64,000 nucleotides of DNA, taken from positions 4,898,001-4,962,000 of the forward strand of contig NZ_CP109013.1 in the NCBI RefSeq assembly GCF_036226745.1, given 5' to 3'. Source of the stretch: Streptomyces sp. NBC_00683 (GTDB lineage: Bacteria; Actinomycetota; Actinomycetes; Streptomycetales; Streptomycetaceae). Within the stretch, counting starts at the first letter, position 1; each line of letters opens with the position of its first letter. The notes beneath the pieces were generated by a model. It had not been told where the DNA came from. It saw only the letters and a program-made list of their open reading frames with translations, and made no database searches. Below are positions 25,456 to 32,690 of this stretch, piece after piece. Position numbers and translations under genes: made by a program.

Positions 25456-26913
25456 ATGGCTTACGACGATCTTCGCTCCCTGCTCCGGGCTCTGGAGCGC
25501 GAGGGCGATCTCAAGCGCATCAAGGCCGAGGTCGACCCGTATCTGGAGGTCGGCGAGATCGTCGACCGGGTGAACAAGGCGGGCGGGCCCGCGTTGCTCT
25601 TCGAGAACGTCAAGGGGGCGTCCATGCCCCTGGCCATGAATGTCTTCGGGACCGACCGGCGGCTGCTCAAGGCGCTCGGGCTGAAGTCCTACTCCGACAT
25701 CAGCGACAAGATCGGCGGCCTGCTCAAGCCGGAGCTGCCGAACGGCTTCGTCGGGGTCCGCGAGGCGTTCGGGAAGCTCGGCTCGATGGTCCATGTGCCG
25801 CCGAAGAAGGTGAAGTCCGCGAGCGCACCCGTCCAGGAGGTCGTCCTGACCGGTGACGACGTGGACCTGGAACAGCTGCCGGCGCTCTTCACCTGGCCCG
25901 AGGACGGCGGCTCGTTCTTCAACCTGGGTCTCACGCACACCAAGCACCCCGAGACCGGCATCCGCAACCTCGGGCTCTACCGGCTGCAGCGCCACGACAA
26001 GCGCACCATCGGCATGCACTGGCAGATCCACAAGGACAGCCGCAACCACTACCAGGTCGCCGCCAAGCGCGGTGAACGGCTGCCCGTCGCCATCGCGTTC
26101 GGGGCACCGCCCGCGGTGACGTACGCGTCCACGGCGCCGTTGCCGGGGGACATCGACGAGTACCTCTTCGCCGGCTTCGTCCAGGGCAAGCGGATCGAGA
26201 TGGTCGACTGCAAGACCGTCCCGCTCCAGGTGCCGGCGCAGGCCGAGGTCGTCATCGAGGGGTGGCTGGAGCCGGGCGAGATGCTGCCCGAGGGGCCCTT
26301 CGGCGACCACACCGGCTTCTACACACCGCAGGAGCCCTTCCCCGCGCTGACGATCGACTGCGTGACGATGCGGAAGCGTCCGCTGCTGCAGTCGATCGTG
26401 GTGGGCCGGCCGCCGACGGAGGACGGGCCGCTGGGGCGGGCCACCGAGAGGTTCTTCCTCCCGCTGCTCAAGATCATCATTCCGGACATCGTGGACTACC
26501 ACCTGCCCGAGGCGGGCGGCTTCCACAACTGCGCGATCATCTCGATCGACAAGAAGTACCCGAAGCACGCCCAGAAGGTGATGAGTGCCGTCTGGGGTGC
26601 GCACATGATGTCGCTGACCAAGCTCATCGTGGTCGTGGACGCCGACTGCGACGTCCACGATCTGCACGAAGTCGCCTGGCGGGCGCTCGGCAACACCGAC
26701 TACGCCCGCGACCTGCTCCTCACCGAAGGGCCGGTCGACCATCTCGACCATGCCTCCTACCAGCAGTTCTGGGGTGGCAAGGCGGGCATCGACGCGACGC
26801 GGAAGCTGCCCGAGGAGGGCTACACACGGGACGGGGGCTGGCCGGAGATGGTCGAGTCCGACCCCGACACGGCGGCGAAGGTCGACCGCCGCTGGAAGGA
26901 GTACGGCCTGTGA
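25456..26913 (+). CDS. mqnL: UbiD-like decarboxylase of the futalosine menaquinone pathway
   Basis: The 485-residue protein is a UbiD-family prenylated-FMN decarboxylase. It has the MHWQIHKDSRNHYQ metal/FMN region, EGPFGDHTGFYTP with the catalytic acidic triad region, and HNCAIISIDKKYPKHAQKV. In Streptomyces the orthologue is assigned to the late futalosine route, removing the carboxyl of a 1,4-dihydroxy-6-naphthoate-derived intermediate. The prenylated FMN would be made by the UbiX protein encoded 1.6 kb downstream. The stop overlaps the GTG of the prenyltransferase. Confidence 0.92.
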   Translation: MAYDDLRSLLRALEREGDLKRIKAEVDPYLEVGEIVDRVNKAGGPALLFENVKGASMPLAMNVFGTDRRLLKALGLKSYSDISDKIGGLLKPELPNGFVGVREAFGKLGSMVHVPPKKVKSASAPVQEVVLTGDDVDLEQLPALFTWPEDGGSFFNLGLTHTKHPETGIRNLGLYRLQRHDKRTIGMHWQIHKDSRNHYQVAAKRGERLPVAIAFGAPPAVTYASTAPLPGDIDEYLFAGFVQGKRIEMVDCKTVPLQVPAQAEVVIEGWLEPGEMLPEGPFGDHTGFYTPQEPFPALTIDCVTMRKRPLLQSIVVGRPPTEDGPLGRATERFFLPLLKIIIPDIVDYHLPEAGGFHNCAIISIDKKYPKHAQKVMSAVWGAHMMSLTKLIVVVDADCDVHDLHEVAWRALGNTDYARDLLLTEGPVDHLDHASYQQFWGGKAGIDATRKLPEEGYTRDGGWPEMVESDPDTAAKVDRRWKEYGL

Positions 26914-27815
26914 GCGCCTCCGCCGCTGCGATGCCGCAGCCCCGCAGCACGCCCCGCGCGTTCCTGCGGCTGGTGATGATCGAGCACTCGGTGTTCGCCC
27001 TGCCGTTCGCGTACATCGCCGCGCTGACCGCGATGTTCCAGCTGGACAAGGACATCCACTGGGGCACCCTGCTGCTCGTGACCGTCGCCATGGTCGGGCT
27101 GCGGACGTTCGCCATGGCCGCCAACCGGATCATCGACCGGGAGATCGACGCCCGTAACCCCCGCACCGCGAGCCGTGAACTGGTCACCGGTGCGGTCTCG
27201 GTGAAGTCGGCGTGGACCGGCGCGGTCGTCGCCGTCGTCGTCTTCCTCGGCGCGGCCGCCCTGCTGAACCCGCTCTGTCTGGCGCTGGCACCCGTCGCCG
27301 TCGTGCCGATGGTCGTCTACCCGTACGGCAAGCGGTTCACGAACTTCCCGCACGCGATCCTCGGCATCGCCCAGGCCATCGGGCCGATCGGCGCCTGGCT
27401 CGCGGTGACCGGCAGCTGGTCGTGGGACGCGGTGATCCTCGGCCTGGCCGTCGGGATCTGGATCGGCGGCTTCGACCTGATCTTCGCCTGCCAGGACGTG
27501 CAGGCCGACCGGGCCCACGGGGTGCTCTCCTTCCCGGCGCGCTTCGGGATCCCGGCCGCGCTGTGGGGCGCGCGGGTCTGCCACGTCGTGACGACCGGGC
27601 TGCTGGTCTGGTTCGGCCTGGCGACGGACGCGGAGCTCTTCTACTGGATCGGCATGGCGATCGTCGCAGCGGCCTTCGTGTACGAGCACCGGGTCGTGCG
27701 GCCGCACGATCTGTCCCGGCTGAACCGGGCGTTCTTCTCGGTCAACGGGTTCATCGGCATCGCGCTGTTCGCCTGCGCGCTGCTCGACCTGCTGGTGCGC
27801 GGTCTCACACCGTGA
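26910..27815 (+). CDS. mqnP: UbiA-family prenyltransferase of menaquinone synthesis
   Basis: The 301-residue integral membrane protein has the two Asp-rich prenyl diphosphate motifs, MAANRIIDREIDARN (near residue 70) and DVQADRAHG (near residue 195), and about eight hydrophobic helices. It transfers a polyprenyl chain to the naphthoate ring precursor. The GTG start overlaps the mqnL stop by 4 bp (GTGA). The 3' end overlaps the convergent rhomboid gene by 11 bp. Confidence 0.93.
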   Translation: MSASAAAMPQPRSTPRAFLRLVMIEHSVFALPFAYIAALTAMFQLDKDIHWGTLLLVTVAMVGLRTFAMAANRIIDREIDARNPRTASRELVTGAVSVKSAWTGAVVAVVVFLGAAALLNPLCLALAPVAVVPMVVYPYGKRFTNFPHAILGIAQAIGPIGAWLAVTGSWSWDAVILGLAVGIWIGGFDLIFACQDVQADRAHGVLSFPARFGIPAALWGARVCHVVTTGLLVWFGLATDAELFYWIGMAIVAAAFVYEHRVVRPHDLSRLNRAFFSVNGFIGIALFACALLDLLVRGLTP

Positions 27816-28419
27816 CGGCACCGGCCGTGCGGCGGGGGCGGCGGAAGGCGAAGGCCGCCGCCACCCCGCCCATGAGGCCGAACAGGTGGCCCTGCCAGCT
27901 GATGCCGGAGTCGGTCGGCAGCACACCCCAGAGCAGTGAGCCGTAGACCGCGGCGATGACCAGGCCGACGACGATGTCGAGCGGGCGGCGGTCCACGAAG
28001 CCGCGGACCAGCAGATAGCCGAAGAGGCCGAAGACGACACCGGACGCGCCGAGCGTGACCGTGTTCGGGGGCGCGGTGAGCCAGACGCCGAGGCCGCCCG
28101 TCACGATCACCACCAGGACCACGGCGGCGAACCTGCGTATCCCCGCGAGTGCCGCGATGAAGCCGAGCACCAGCAGCGGGACGCTGTTGGAGGCCACGTG
28201 CTCCCAGCCGCTGTGCAGGAACGCGGACGGCACGATGTCGGCGAGCTCCGCGGGCTCACGCGGGCTGATGCCGTACGTGTCGAGGGAGTGGCCGGTAGCC
28301 GTGTCGATGCCTTCCAGCACCCACAGCAGCGCGATCCACCCCAGCATCACGGCGCCCGCCGTGACGGCCCGTGCGGTGGCGCCTGTGCGCGTACCGGTCA
28401 TGGTCACCCCCTGGTCCAT
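27805..28419 (-). CDS. Rhomboid family intramembrane serine protease
   Basis: The 204-residue protein has six hydrophobic segments and the rhomboid catalytic motifs: the Ser in TLGASGVVFGLFGY, the His in SWQGHLFGLMGG, and HSGWEHVASNSVPLL for the conserved His/Asn helix. It should cleave membrane-anchored substrates within the bilayer. ATG 28419 (GAAGGGA upstream) and ATG 28401 (AGGGGGTGA upstream) are both possible. It sits on the opposite strand within the menaquinone gene group and is probably unrelated in function. Confidence 0.9.
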   Translation of the reverse strand: MDQGVTMTGTRTGATARAVTAGAVMLGWIALLWVLEGIDTATGHSLDTYGISPREPAELADIVPSAFLHSGWEHVASNSVPLLVLGFIAALAGIRRFAAVVLVVIVTGGLGVWLTAPPNTVTLGASGVVFGLFGYLLVRGFVDRRPLDIVVGLVIAAVYGSLLWGVLPTDSGISWQGHLFGLMGGVAAAFAFRRPRRTAGAVTV

Positions 28420-28464
28420 GGCTGTCCCTTCACCTGACGGAACGTACGGAGTACCTGGCTCGGT

Positions 28465-28490
28465 TCCTGACCGGGGGTGCCGGATAGGCT
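28465..28490 (+). promoter_or_regulatory. Likely promoter of mqnM with leaderless start
   Basis: A TAGGCT -10 box at 28485-28490 stands 7 nt before GTG 28498, with a CTGACC-type -35 about 18 bp upstream. The spacing predicts transcription starting at or next to the GTG, that is, a leaderless mRNA, which is common in Streptomyces. Confidence 0.45.
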
Positions 28491-28497
28491 CGGTGGT

Positions 28498-29196
28498 GTG
28501 GATTCCGGGACTTCAGTGAGTCAGCAGCAGCGCAGGCCTTGGATTGTCGGGGTGTCCGGCGCATCGGGGACGCCGTTCGCCGCCTCGGTCCTGCGGGGGC
28601 TGCTGGCCGCGGGGGAGAGTGTCGACCTGGTGGTGAGCCGCGCCTCGCGCCTCACCCTTCTGGACGAGACGGGGATCGCCTTCCGCGACGCGCACTGGCG
28701 GGAGGACCTGGGCGACTGGCTGGCGCGGGGTGCCGACGGGAAGCCGCACACCTTCGGTGTGAGCGGGACGGATCTCGATCGCGTACGGCACTGGCCGGCC
28801 GGCGATCTGGCGGCCGGGCCGTCCTCGGGGTCCTACCCGGCGAAGGGGATGCTCATCGTGCCGGCGTCGACGGCCTGTGTGGCCGGGGTGGCACTCGGAC
28901 TGTCCAAGGACCTGCTGCAGCGGGCCGCGAGCGTCACGCTCAAGGAGCGGCGGAGGCTGGTCGTCGCGGTCCGCGAGACCCCGCTGAGCGGGCAGACGCT
29001 GAAGCAGATGGTCGCGCTCGACGAGGCGGGCGCAGTGGTGCTGCCCGCCTCTCCGGCGTTCTACGCGGGTGCGACGCACATCCAGGATCTGGTGGACTTC
29101 GTCGCGGGGCGGGTGCTGGACGCGGCAGGGGTGCCGCACCAGCTGTACCGCCGGTGGGAAGGAGAGCTCGGTGGGGGCTCCCGTGAAAGGTCCTAG
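28498..29196 (+). CDS. mqnM: UbiX-family flavin prenyltransferase
   Basis: The 232-residue protein has the UbiX signature GVSGASGTPFA at the N-terminus, SSGSYPAKGMLIVPASTACVAGVALGLSKDLLQRAA in the middle and RRRLVVAVRETPLS. It attaches a dimethylallyl unit to FMN to make the cofactor that the UbiD-like MqnL needs. Two GTG starts are possible (28498 and 28516); I use 28498 because a -10 box is correctly placed for a leaderless transcript. The long 55-residue stretch with DAHWREDL...TDLDRVRHW is typical of this actinobacterial group. Confidence 0.9.
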   Translation: MDSGTSVSQQQRRPWIVGVSGASGTPFAASVLRGLLAAGESVDLVVSRASRLTLLDETGIAFRDAHWREDLGDWLARGADGKPHTFGVSGTDLDRVRHWPAGDLAAGPSSGSYPAKGMLIVPASTACVAGVALGLSKDLLQRAASVTLKERRRLVVAVRETPLSGQTLKQMVALDEAGAVVLPASPAFYAGATHIQDLVDFVAGRVLDAAGVPHQLYRRWEGELGGGSRERS

Positions 29197-29200
29197 CCGG

Positions 29201-29335
29201 TCAGCGCTTCTTGGGCGTGCGCGGGGCGCGGGTCTTGTCGACGCGGTGCGCGGCGGCGGGCTGGTGGGCACGCGAGCGGTTGGCCAGGTCCTGCAGCTCG
29301 CGCATCCGGGCGTAGGCCATCTCGATCGTGTACAC
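29201..29335 (-). CDS. Small basic hypothetical protein
   Basis: From GTG 29335 the product has 44 residues, beginning YTIEMAYARMRELQDLANRSR and ending in a Lys/Arg-rich tail (TRAPRTPKKR). AGGAG lies 11 nt upstream, a slightly long spacing. The frame is also open upstream, but that part reads through AT-rich promoter DNA. Short proteins with this N-terminal helix occur next to Lrp and menaquinone genes in Streptomyces. The basic tail suggests nucleic acid or membrane contact; function unknown. Confidence 0.5.
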   Translation of the reverse strand: MYTIEMAYARMRELQDLANRSRAHQPAAAHRVDKTRAPRTPKKR

Positions 29336-29344
29336 GGTGAAGTT

Positions 29345-29445
29345 CACTCCTGAAGATTCGAAAGCATTTCTTGGATGTTCTGAAAGATTTGCAGGGTCTG
29401 GGCCCTGCATGCCTTAGATTCTACACTTAAACTCGCGGTACTGCT
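29345..29445. promoter_or_regulatory. AT-rich divergent control region before the Lrp gene
   Basis: This stretch is markedly AT-rich (repeated gatt/gaaag elements) and contains a perfect TGCAGGG/CCCTGCA hairpin (29390-29396 and 29403-29409). It lies between the small minus-strand ORF and the Lrp/AsnC gene, so it is a good candidate for Lrp autoregulatory binding. A TAGATT-like -10 is at about 29415. Confidence 0.45.
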
Positions 29446-29468
29446 GAACAATGGAAGGTTTCAGTCAT

Positions 29469-29924
29469 ATGGACGCGGTGGACAGGCAGCTCATCCAGGC
29501 CCTCAGAGAGAACGGCAGGGCCTCGTATGCCGAGCTGGGGCGGCTCGTGGGGCTCTCCGGGCCCAGCGTCACCGACCGGATCAACCGGCTGGAAACCGCC
29601 GGTGTCATCACCGGCTACCGCGCGACGGTCGCCTCCGCGTCGCTGGGACTCGGGGTCACCGCGCTGATCGGCATCTCGCTCTCCGACGCCGCCGACCACG
29701 AGGACGTCGCGCACCGGCTGAAGGACCTCGCCGAGATCGAGGACTGCTGGTTCATCGCGGGTGACGACTCGTACATGCTCAAGGTGCGGGTCGGCGACGT
29801 GGACGGCCTCGAGAAGACGATCCGCCGGCTCAGTGGCACGAAGGGGGTCTCCCGGACCCGTACCACGATCGTGCTCTCCACCAAGTGGGAGAACCGGGTC
29901 GGGGAACTGCCCGACGAGGCATAG
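29469..29924 (+). CDS. Lrp/AsnC family transcriptional regulator
   Basis: The 151-residue protein has the Lrp N-terminal helix-turn-helix (MDAVDRQLIQALRENGRASYAELGRLVGLSGPSVTDRINRLETAGVITGY). The C-terminal RAM/AsnC ligand domain includes the IAGDDSYMLKVRVGDVDGLE signature. The start at ATG 29469 gives the usual family beginning; ATG 29451 would add six residues. It probably binds an amino acid and may regulate mqnE directly downstream, itself and the small divergent ORF. The target is inferred from position only. Confidence 0.9.
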   Translation: MDAVDRQLIQALRENGRASYAELGRLVGLSGPSVTDRINRLETAGVITGYRATVASASLGLGVTALIGISLSDAADHEDVAHRLKDLAEIEDCWFIAGDDSYMLKVRVGDVDGLEKTIRRLSGTKGVSRTRTTIVLSTKWENRVGELPDEA

Positions 29925-29932
29925 GCGTACGG

Positions 29933-29960
29933 TTGGCTGCCGGAGTCTGTTACGTAGAGA
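29933..29960 (+). promoter_or_regulatory. Candidate promoter of mqnE
   Basis: TTGGCT (29933-29938) and TAGAGA (29955-29960) are separated by 16 bp and lie just before mqnE. The hexamers fit the loose Streptomyces housekeeping consensus. Confidence 0.4.
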
Positions 29961-29976
29961 TATGGGAGGCGCCCTA

Positions 29977-31140
29977 GTGGACGCGGGACTCAAGCGCGAG
30001 CTGGAGGAGAAGGTCCGGGCCGGCGAGCGGCTGACCCGCGAGGACGGGATCGCGCTCTACGAGTCCGACGACCTGGCCTGGCTCGGCGGGCTGGCCCACG
30101 AGGTGCGTACGAGGAAGAACGGCGACGTCGTCCACTTCAACGTCAACCGCCACCTCAACATGACCAACGTGTGCACCGCGTCCTGCGCGTACTGCTCGTT
30201 CCAGCGCAAGCCGGGCGAGAAGGACGCGTACACGATGCGCATCGAGGAAGCCGTCCGCCTCGCCAAGGCGATGGAGAACGAGAACCTCACCGAGCTGCAC
30301 ATCGTCAACGGGCTGCACCCCACCCTGCCGTGGCGCTACTACCCCCGTTCGCTCAGCGCGCTCAAGGAAGCCCTGCCGAACGTGGGGCTCAAGGCGTTCA
30401 CCGCGACGGAGATCCACCACTTCGAGACGATCTCGGGGCTCTCGGCGTCCGAGATCCTCGACGAGCTGATCGAGGCCGGTCTGGAGTCGCTGACCGGCGG
30501 TGGCGCGGAGATCTTCGACTGGGAGGTCCGCCAGCACATCGTCGACCACAACACCCACTGGGAGGACTGGTCGCGCATCCACCGTCTCGCGCACGAGAAG
30601 GGGCTCAAGACCCCGGCGACGATGCTGTACGGGCACATCGAGGAGCCCCGTCACCGCGTCGACCACGTGCTGCGGCTGCGGGAGATGCAGGACGAGACCG
30701 GCGGCTTCCAGGTCTTCATCCCGCTGCGCTACCAGCACGACTTCGTGGACATGAAGGACGGCAAGGTCCGCAACACGCTCCAGGCGCGGACGTCGATGGC
30801 GACCGGCGCGGAGGCGCTCAAGACCTTCGCGGTCTCGCGGCTGCTCTTCGACAACGTTCCCCACGTCAAGGTGTTCTGGGTGATGCACGGGGTGCAGACC
30901 GCTCAGCTCGCGCTCCAGCACGGCGCGGACGACATGGACGGCTCGGTCGTCGAGTACAAGATCACGCACGACGCGGACGACTACGGCACGCCGAGCAAGC
31001 TCGGCCGTGAGGACCTCCTGGACCTGATCCGGGACGCGGGCTTCCGGCCGGTGGAGCGCAACACCCGGTACGAGATCCTGCGCGAGTACCCGGGTCCGGA
31101 CGCCGACCGGCGCGAGTCGCCGCAGCCGATGCGCGTCTGA
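29977..31140 (+). CDS. mqnE: Aminofutalosine synthase MqnE (radical SAM)
   Basis: The 387-residue protein has the radical SAM iron-sulfur motif CTASCAYC (Cys66, Cys70, Cys73) after NVNRHLNMTNV, then HIVNGLHPTLPWRYY and the LTGGGAEIFD and TMLYGHIE blocks of the MqnE/MqnC/CofH group. It joins chorismate-derived 3-(1-carboxyvinyloxy)benzoate with SAM to form aminofutalosine. The start is GTG 29977, with GGGAGG 7 nt upstream; the ATG 15 bp earlier lacks a site. It is followed by a hairpin terminator. Confidence 0.95.
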   Translation: MDAGLKRELEEKVRAGERLTREDGIALYESDDLAWLGGLAHEVRTRKNGDVVHFNVNRHLNMTNVCTASCAYCSFQRKPGEKDAYTMRIEEAVRLAKAMENENLTELHIVNGLHPTLPWRYYPRSLSALKEALPNVGLKAFTATEIHHFETISGLSASEILDELIEAGLESLTGGGAEIFDWEVRQHIVDHNTHWEDWSRIHRLAHEKGLKTPATMLYGHIEEPRHRVDHVLRLREMQDETGGFQVFIPLRYQHDFVDMKDGKVRNTLQARTSMATGAEALKTFAVSRLLFDNVPHVKVFWVMHGVQTAQLALQHGADDMDGSVVEYKITHDADDYGTPSKLGREDLLDLIRDAGFRPVERNTRYEILREYPGPDADRRESPQPMRV

Positions 31141-31174
31141 GGCGTTCCGGTTCCCGGTCCTGTTCCCGTTTCGT

Positions 31175-31210
31175 GAAAGCCCCGGCCAGCCGTCCCCGGC
31201 CGGGGCTTTC
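31175..31210 (+). terminator. Terminator after mqnE
   Basis: GAAAGCCCCGGCC (31175-31187) pairs perfectly with 31198-31210 around a 10-nt loop, 35 bp after the mqnE stop. Confidence 0.75.
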
Positions 31211-31255
31211 GCATGGGCTGCCGTAGGGGCCTTCTCGCGTGGTGGACACCGGTTG

Positions 31256-31287
31256 AGAGGCAGTGGGGTAATGGTTAATCTGCCTCT
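31256..31287. promoter_or_regulatory. Inverted repeat abutting the GNAT start codon
   Basis: AGAGGCAG (31256-31263) and CTGCCTCT (31280-31287) are exact reverse complements. The spacer contains the AT-rich taatggttaat, a possible -10, and the right arm ends at the base before ATG 31288. It is either an operator flanking the promoter of a leaderless gene or a hairpin that hides the start codon. Confidence 0.5.
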
Positions 31288-31866
31288 ATGGCACTTACAT
31301 TTGAGGTCGATCCCCCGTTCGACCGGGCGCTGCGGGACAGCATCACCGCGCTCTGGGTCGACGTCACCAACGCGGGCGGAGCCGTCGGCTTCGTGCCACC
31401 CGTCACCGCCGAGGAGGTCCGGCCGGAGCTGGTCAGGCACCTCGCCGGGATGGCCGAGGGCCGAACCCGCCTGATCGTCGGACGGGACGAGGACGGCACT
31501 GTGGCCGCCACCGCCTTCCTCACGCACAACTCCCACCGGCTGATGCGGCACTGGATCGGGCTCTACACGGTGATGGTCCACCCCCGCCACCAGGGCAGGG
31601 GCTTCGGGCGCGAACTGATGGCCGCCTCGGCCGACGCCGCCCGCGCCATCGAGGGCATCGACGCCATCCGGCTCACCTGCCGCGGCGGCACCGGGGCCGA
31701 CCGCTTCTACACCTCCTGCGGATACCAGGAGGTGGGCCGGGTCCCGAACGCGATCAGGGTGGCCGAGGACGACTACCGCGACGACATCATCATGCTGCTC
31801 CCGCTCCTCCGGCAGGACAGCCCCTCCGCGGGACGGCTCGTGGAAACCGGGAGCCCTGCGAACTGA
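31288..31866 (+). CDS. GNAT family N-acetyltransferase
   Basis: The 192-residue protein has the GNAT acetyl-CoA site VMVHPRHQGRGFGRELMAASADAAR around residues 92-116, followed by IRLTCRGGTGADRFYTSCGYQEVGRVP, the usual beta-5 to beta-7 region. Acceptor unknown; the overall shape is that of small-molecule acetyltransferases conferring resistance. No ribosome site is seen before the ATG. An inverted repeat ends exactly at the start codon. Confidence 0.82.
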   Translation: MALTFEVDPPFDRALRDSITALWVDVTNAGGAVGFVPPVTAEEVRPELVRHLAGMAEGRTRLIVGRDEDGTVAATAFLTHNSHRLMRHWIGLYTVMVHPRHQGRGFGRELMAASADAARAIEGIDAIRLTCRGGTGADRFYTSCGYQEVGRVPNAIRVAEDDYRDDIIMLLPLLRQDSPSAGRLVETGSPAN

Positions 31867-31959
31867 TCGAATTCGGGGCATGCTTCACTGGTCGGGCAGA
31901 ACCGTGGAACCGCAGACTGCACGACCGCAGGAACGTCGGACGTAGAGAGAAGGCCAGCC

Positions 31960-32256
31960 GTGTCCGCTGCCAAGCCGAGCGCAACGATCCGCTACACCGC
32001 GATGCGCCTGCTGATTTTCGTGGGCTGCTTCTTCGTCTCCGGTGTCGCCGTCCACTTCGGCGTGCTGCCCGCCGGGCTCGGTGGATCCAACGTCGTCTGG
32101 GTCATCCTGCTCGGCCTCGTCCTCTCCGCGCCCCTCAGCTTCGTCCTCCTGCGCAAGCAGCGCGACGAGATGTCCGCCCAGCTCATCTCCACGGTCGACC
32201 GGACCAAGGCCAAGCTCGAGGCGAACCGCACGCGCGAGGACAGAGTCACCCAGTAA
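31960..32256 (+). CDS. DUF4229 membrane protein
   Basis: The 98-residue protein has two hydrophobic helices (about residues 12-33 and 43-62) followed by a charged, probably helical C-terminus (RKQRDEMSAQLISTVDRTKAKLEANRTRE). This is the DUF4229 pattern, a small integral membrane family restricted to actinobacteria and often near menaquinone or respiration genes. The GTG start has AAGG 7 nt upstream. No known function. Confidence 0.85.
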   Translation: MSAAKPSATIRYTAMRLLIFVGCFFVSGVAVHFGVLPAGLGGSNVVWVILLGLVLSAPLSFVLLRKQRDEMSAQLISTVDRTKAKLEANRTREDRVTQ

Positions 32257-32298
32257 GCACCGCGTAAGGTTCCTCACACCACGCGGCCCCGTACGCAC

Positions 32299-32340
32299 GA
32301 AACCCCCGGACCGGAGCACTCGCTCCAGTGCCGGGGTTTC
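32299..32340. terminator. Hairpin after the DUF4229 gene
   Basis: gaaacccccgg at 32299 pairs with ccggggtttc ending at 32340, with one bulged C. GGAG/CTCC pair further inside the loop. It lies 43 bp after the stop. Confidence 0.6.
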
Positions 32341-32426
32341 GGCGTTTCCGGGCCCGTACGCGACGCTTCGAGCCCGCCGGGCGCGCGGTGCCGGCGGCCG
32401 TGGCGCATTCTTTCGTCAAAGCAGAC

Positions 32427-32458
32427 CTTTGAGGTTCTCAAAGTACAAGTGTTAACGT
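32427..32458 (+). promoter_or_regulatory. Promoter and dyad for the leader peptide/DAACS transcript
   Basis: CTTTGAG and CTCAAAG (32427-32433 and 32437-32443) form a perfect dyad around GTT. TTGAGG (32429-32434) can act as -35 and TAACGT (32453-32458) as -10, with 18 bp between them. The -10 ends 7 nt before ATG 32466, so the leader ORF should be leaderless. The dyad covers the -35, a good site for a repressor. Confidence 0.55.
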
Positions 32459-32465
32459 GTTCGAC

Positions 32466-32573
32466 ATGAACGCAGCAGTGCGCCCCTTTCACACCATGAG
32501 CCCCCCGCTCGTGGCGCGCCTGCATGTCGATCTCTGCCGCTGTATGTCCGCGGTCTGTTGCCGCAACGTCTGA
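32466..32573 (+). CDS. Cysteine-rich leader peptide (35 aa)
   Basis: This short ORF encodes 35 residues; the key segment is RLHVDLCRCMSAVCCRNV, with Cys at positions 24, 26, 31 and 32. It matches the actinobacterial putative leader peptide pattern (RxHxDLCR...SxxC) seen before sulfur-assimilation genes. In mycobacteria, cysteine-codon-rich leaderless ORFs control downstream genes by ribosome stalling when cysteinyl-tRNA is low. Here it precedes a DAACS symporter by 117 bp that contain hairpins. The product is probably not functional as a protein; its translation is the signal. An internal ATG (codon 11) would give 25 residues with the same Cys codons. Confidence 0.72.
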   Translation: MNAAVRPFHTMSPPLVARLHVDLCRCMSAVCCRNV

Positions 32574-32587
32574 ACCGGCATCATGCA

Positions 32588-32615
32588 GCGGCGCCGCCCC
32601 TGACGCGGGCGCCGC
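32588..32615 (+). promoter_or_regulatory. Hairpin between the leader peptide and the DAACS gene
   Basis: GCGGCGCC (32588-32595) pairs with GGCGCCGC (32608-32615) directly after the leader stop codon. A second, weaker pairing (gtacg/cgtac, around 32644-32661) follows. This is the arrangement expected of an attenuator whose folding depends on ribosome position on the leader ORF. Confidence 0.5.
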
Positions 32616-32690
32616 ACCCCCGTCCCCGTTCGACCGCACGTAGGTACGTCCGTCCCCGTACGTCCCGATGCGCACATCTGGAGTGTGTCC

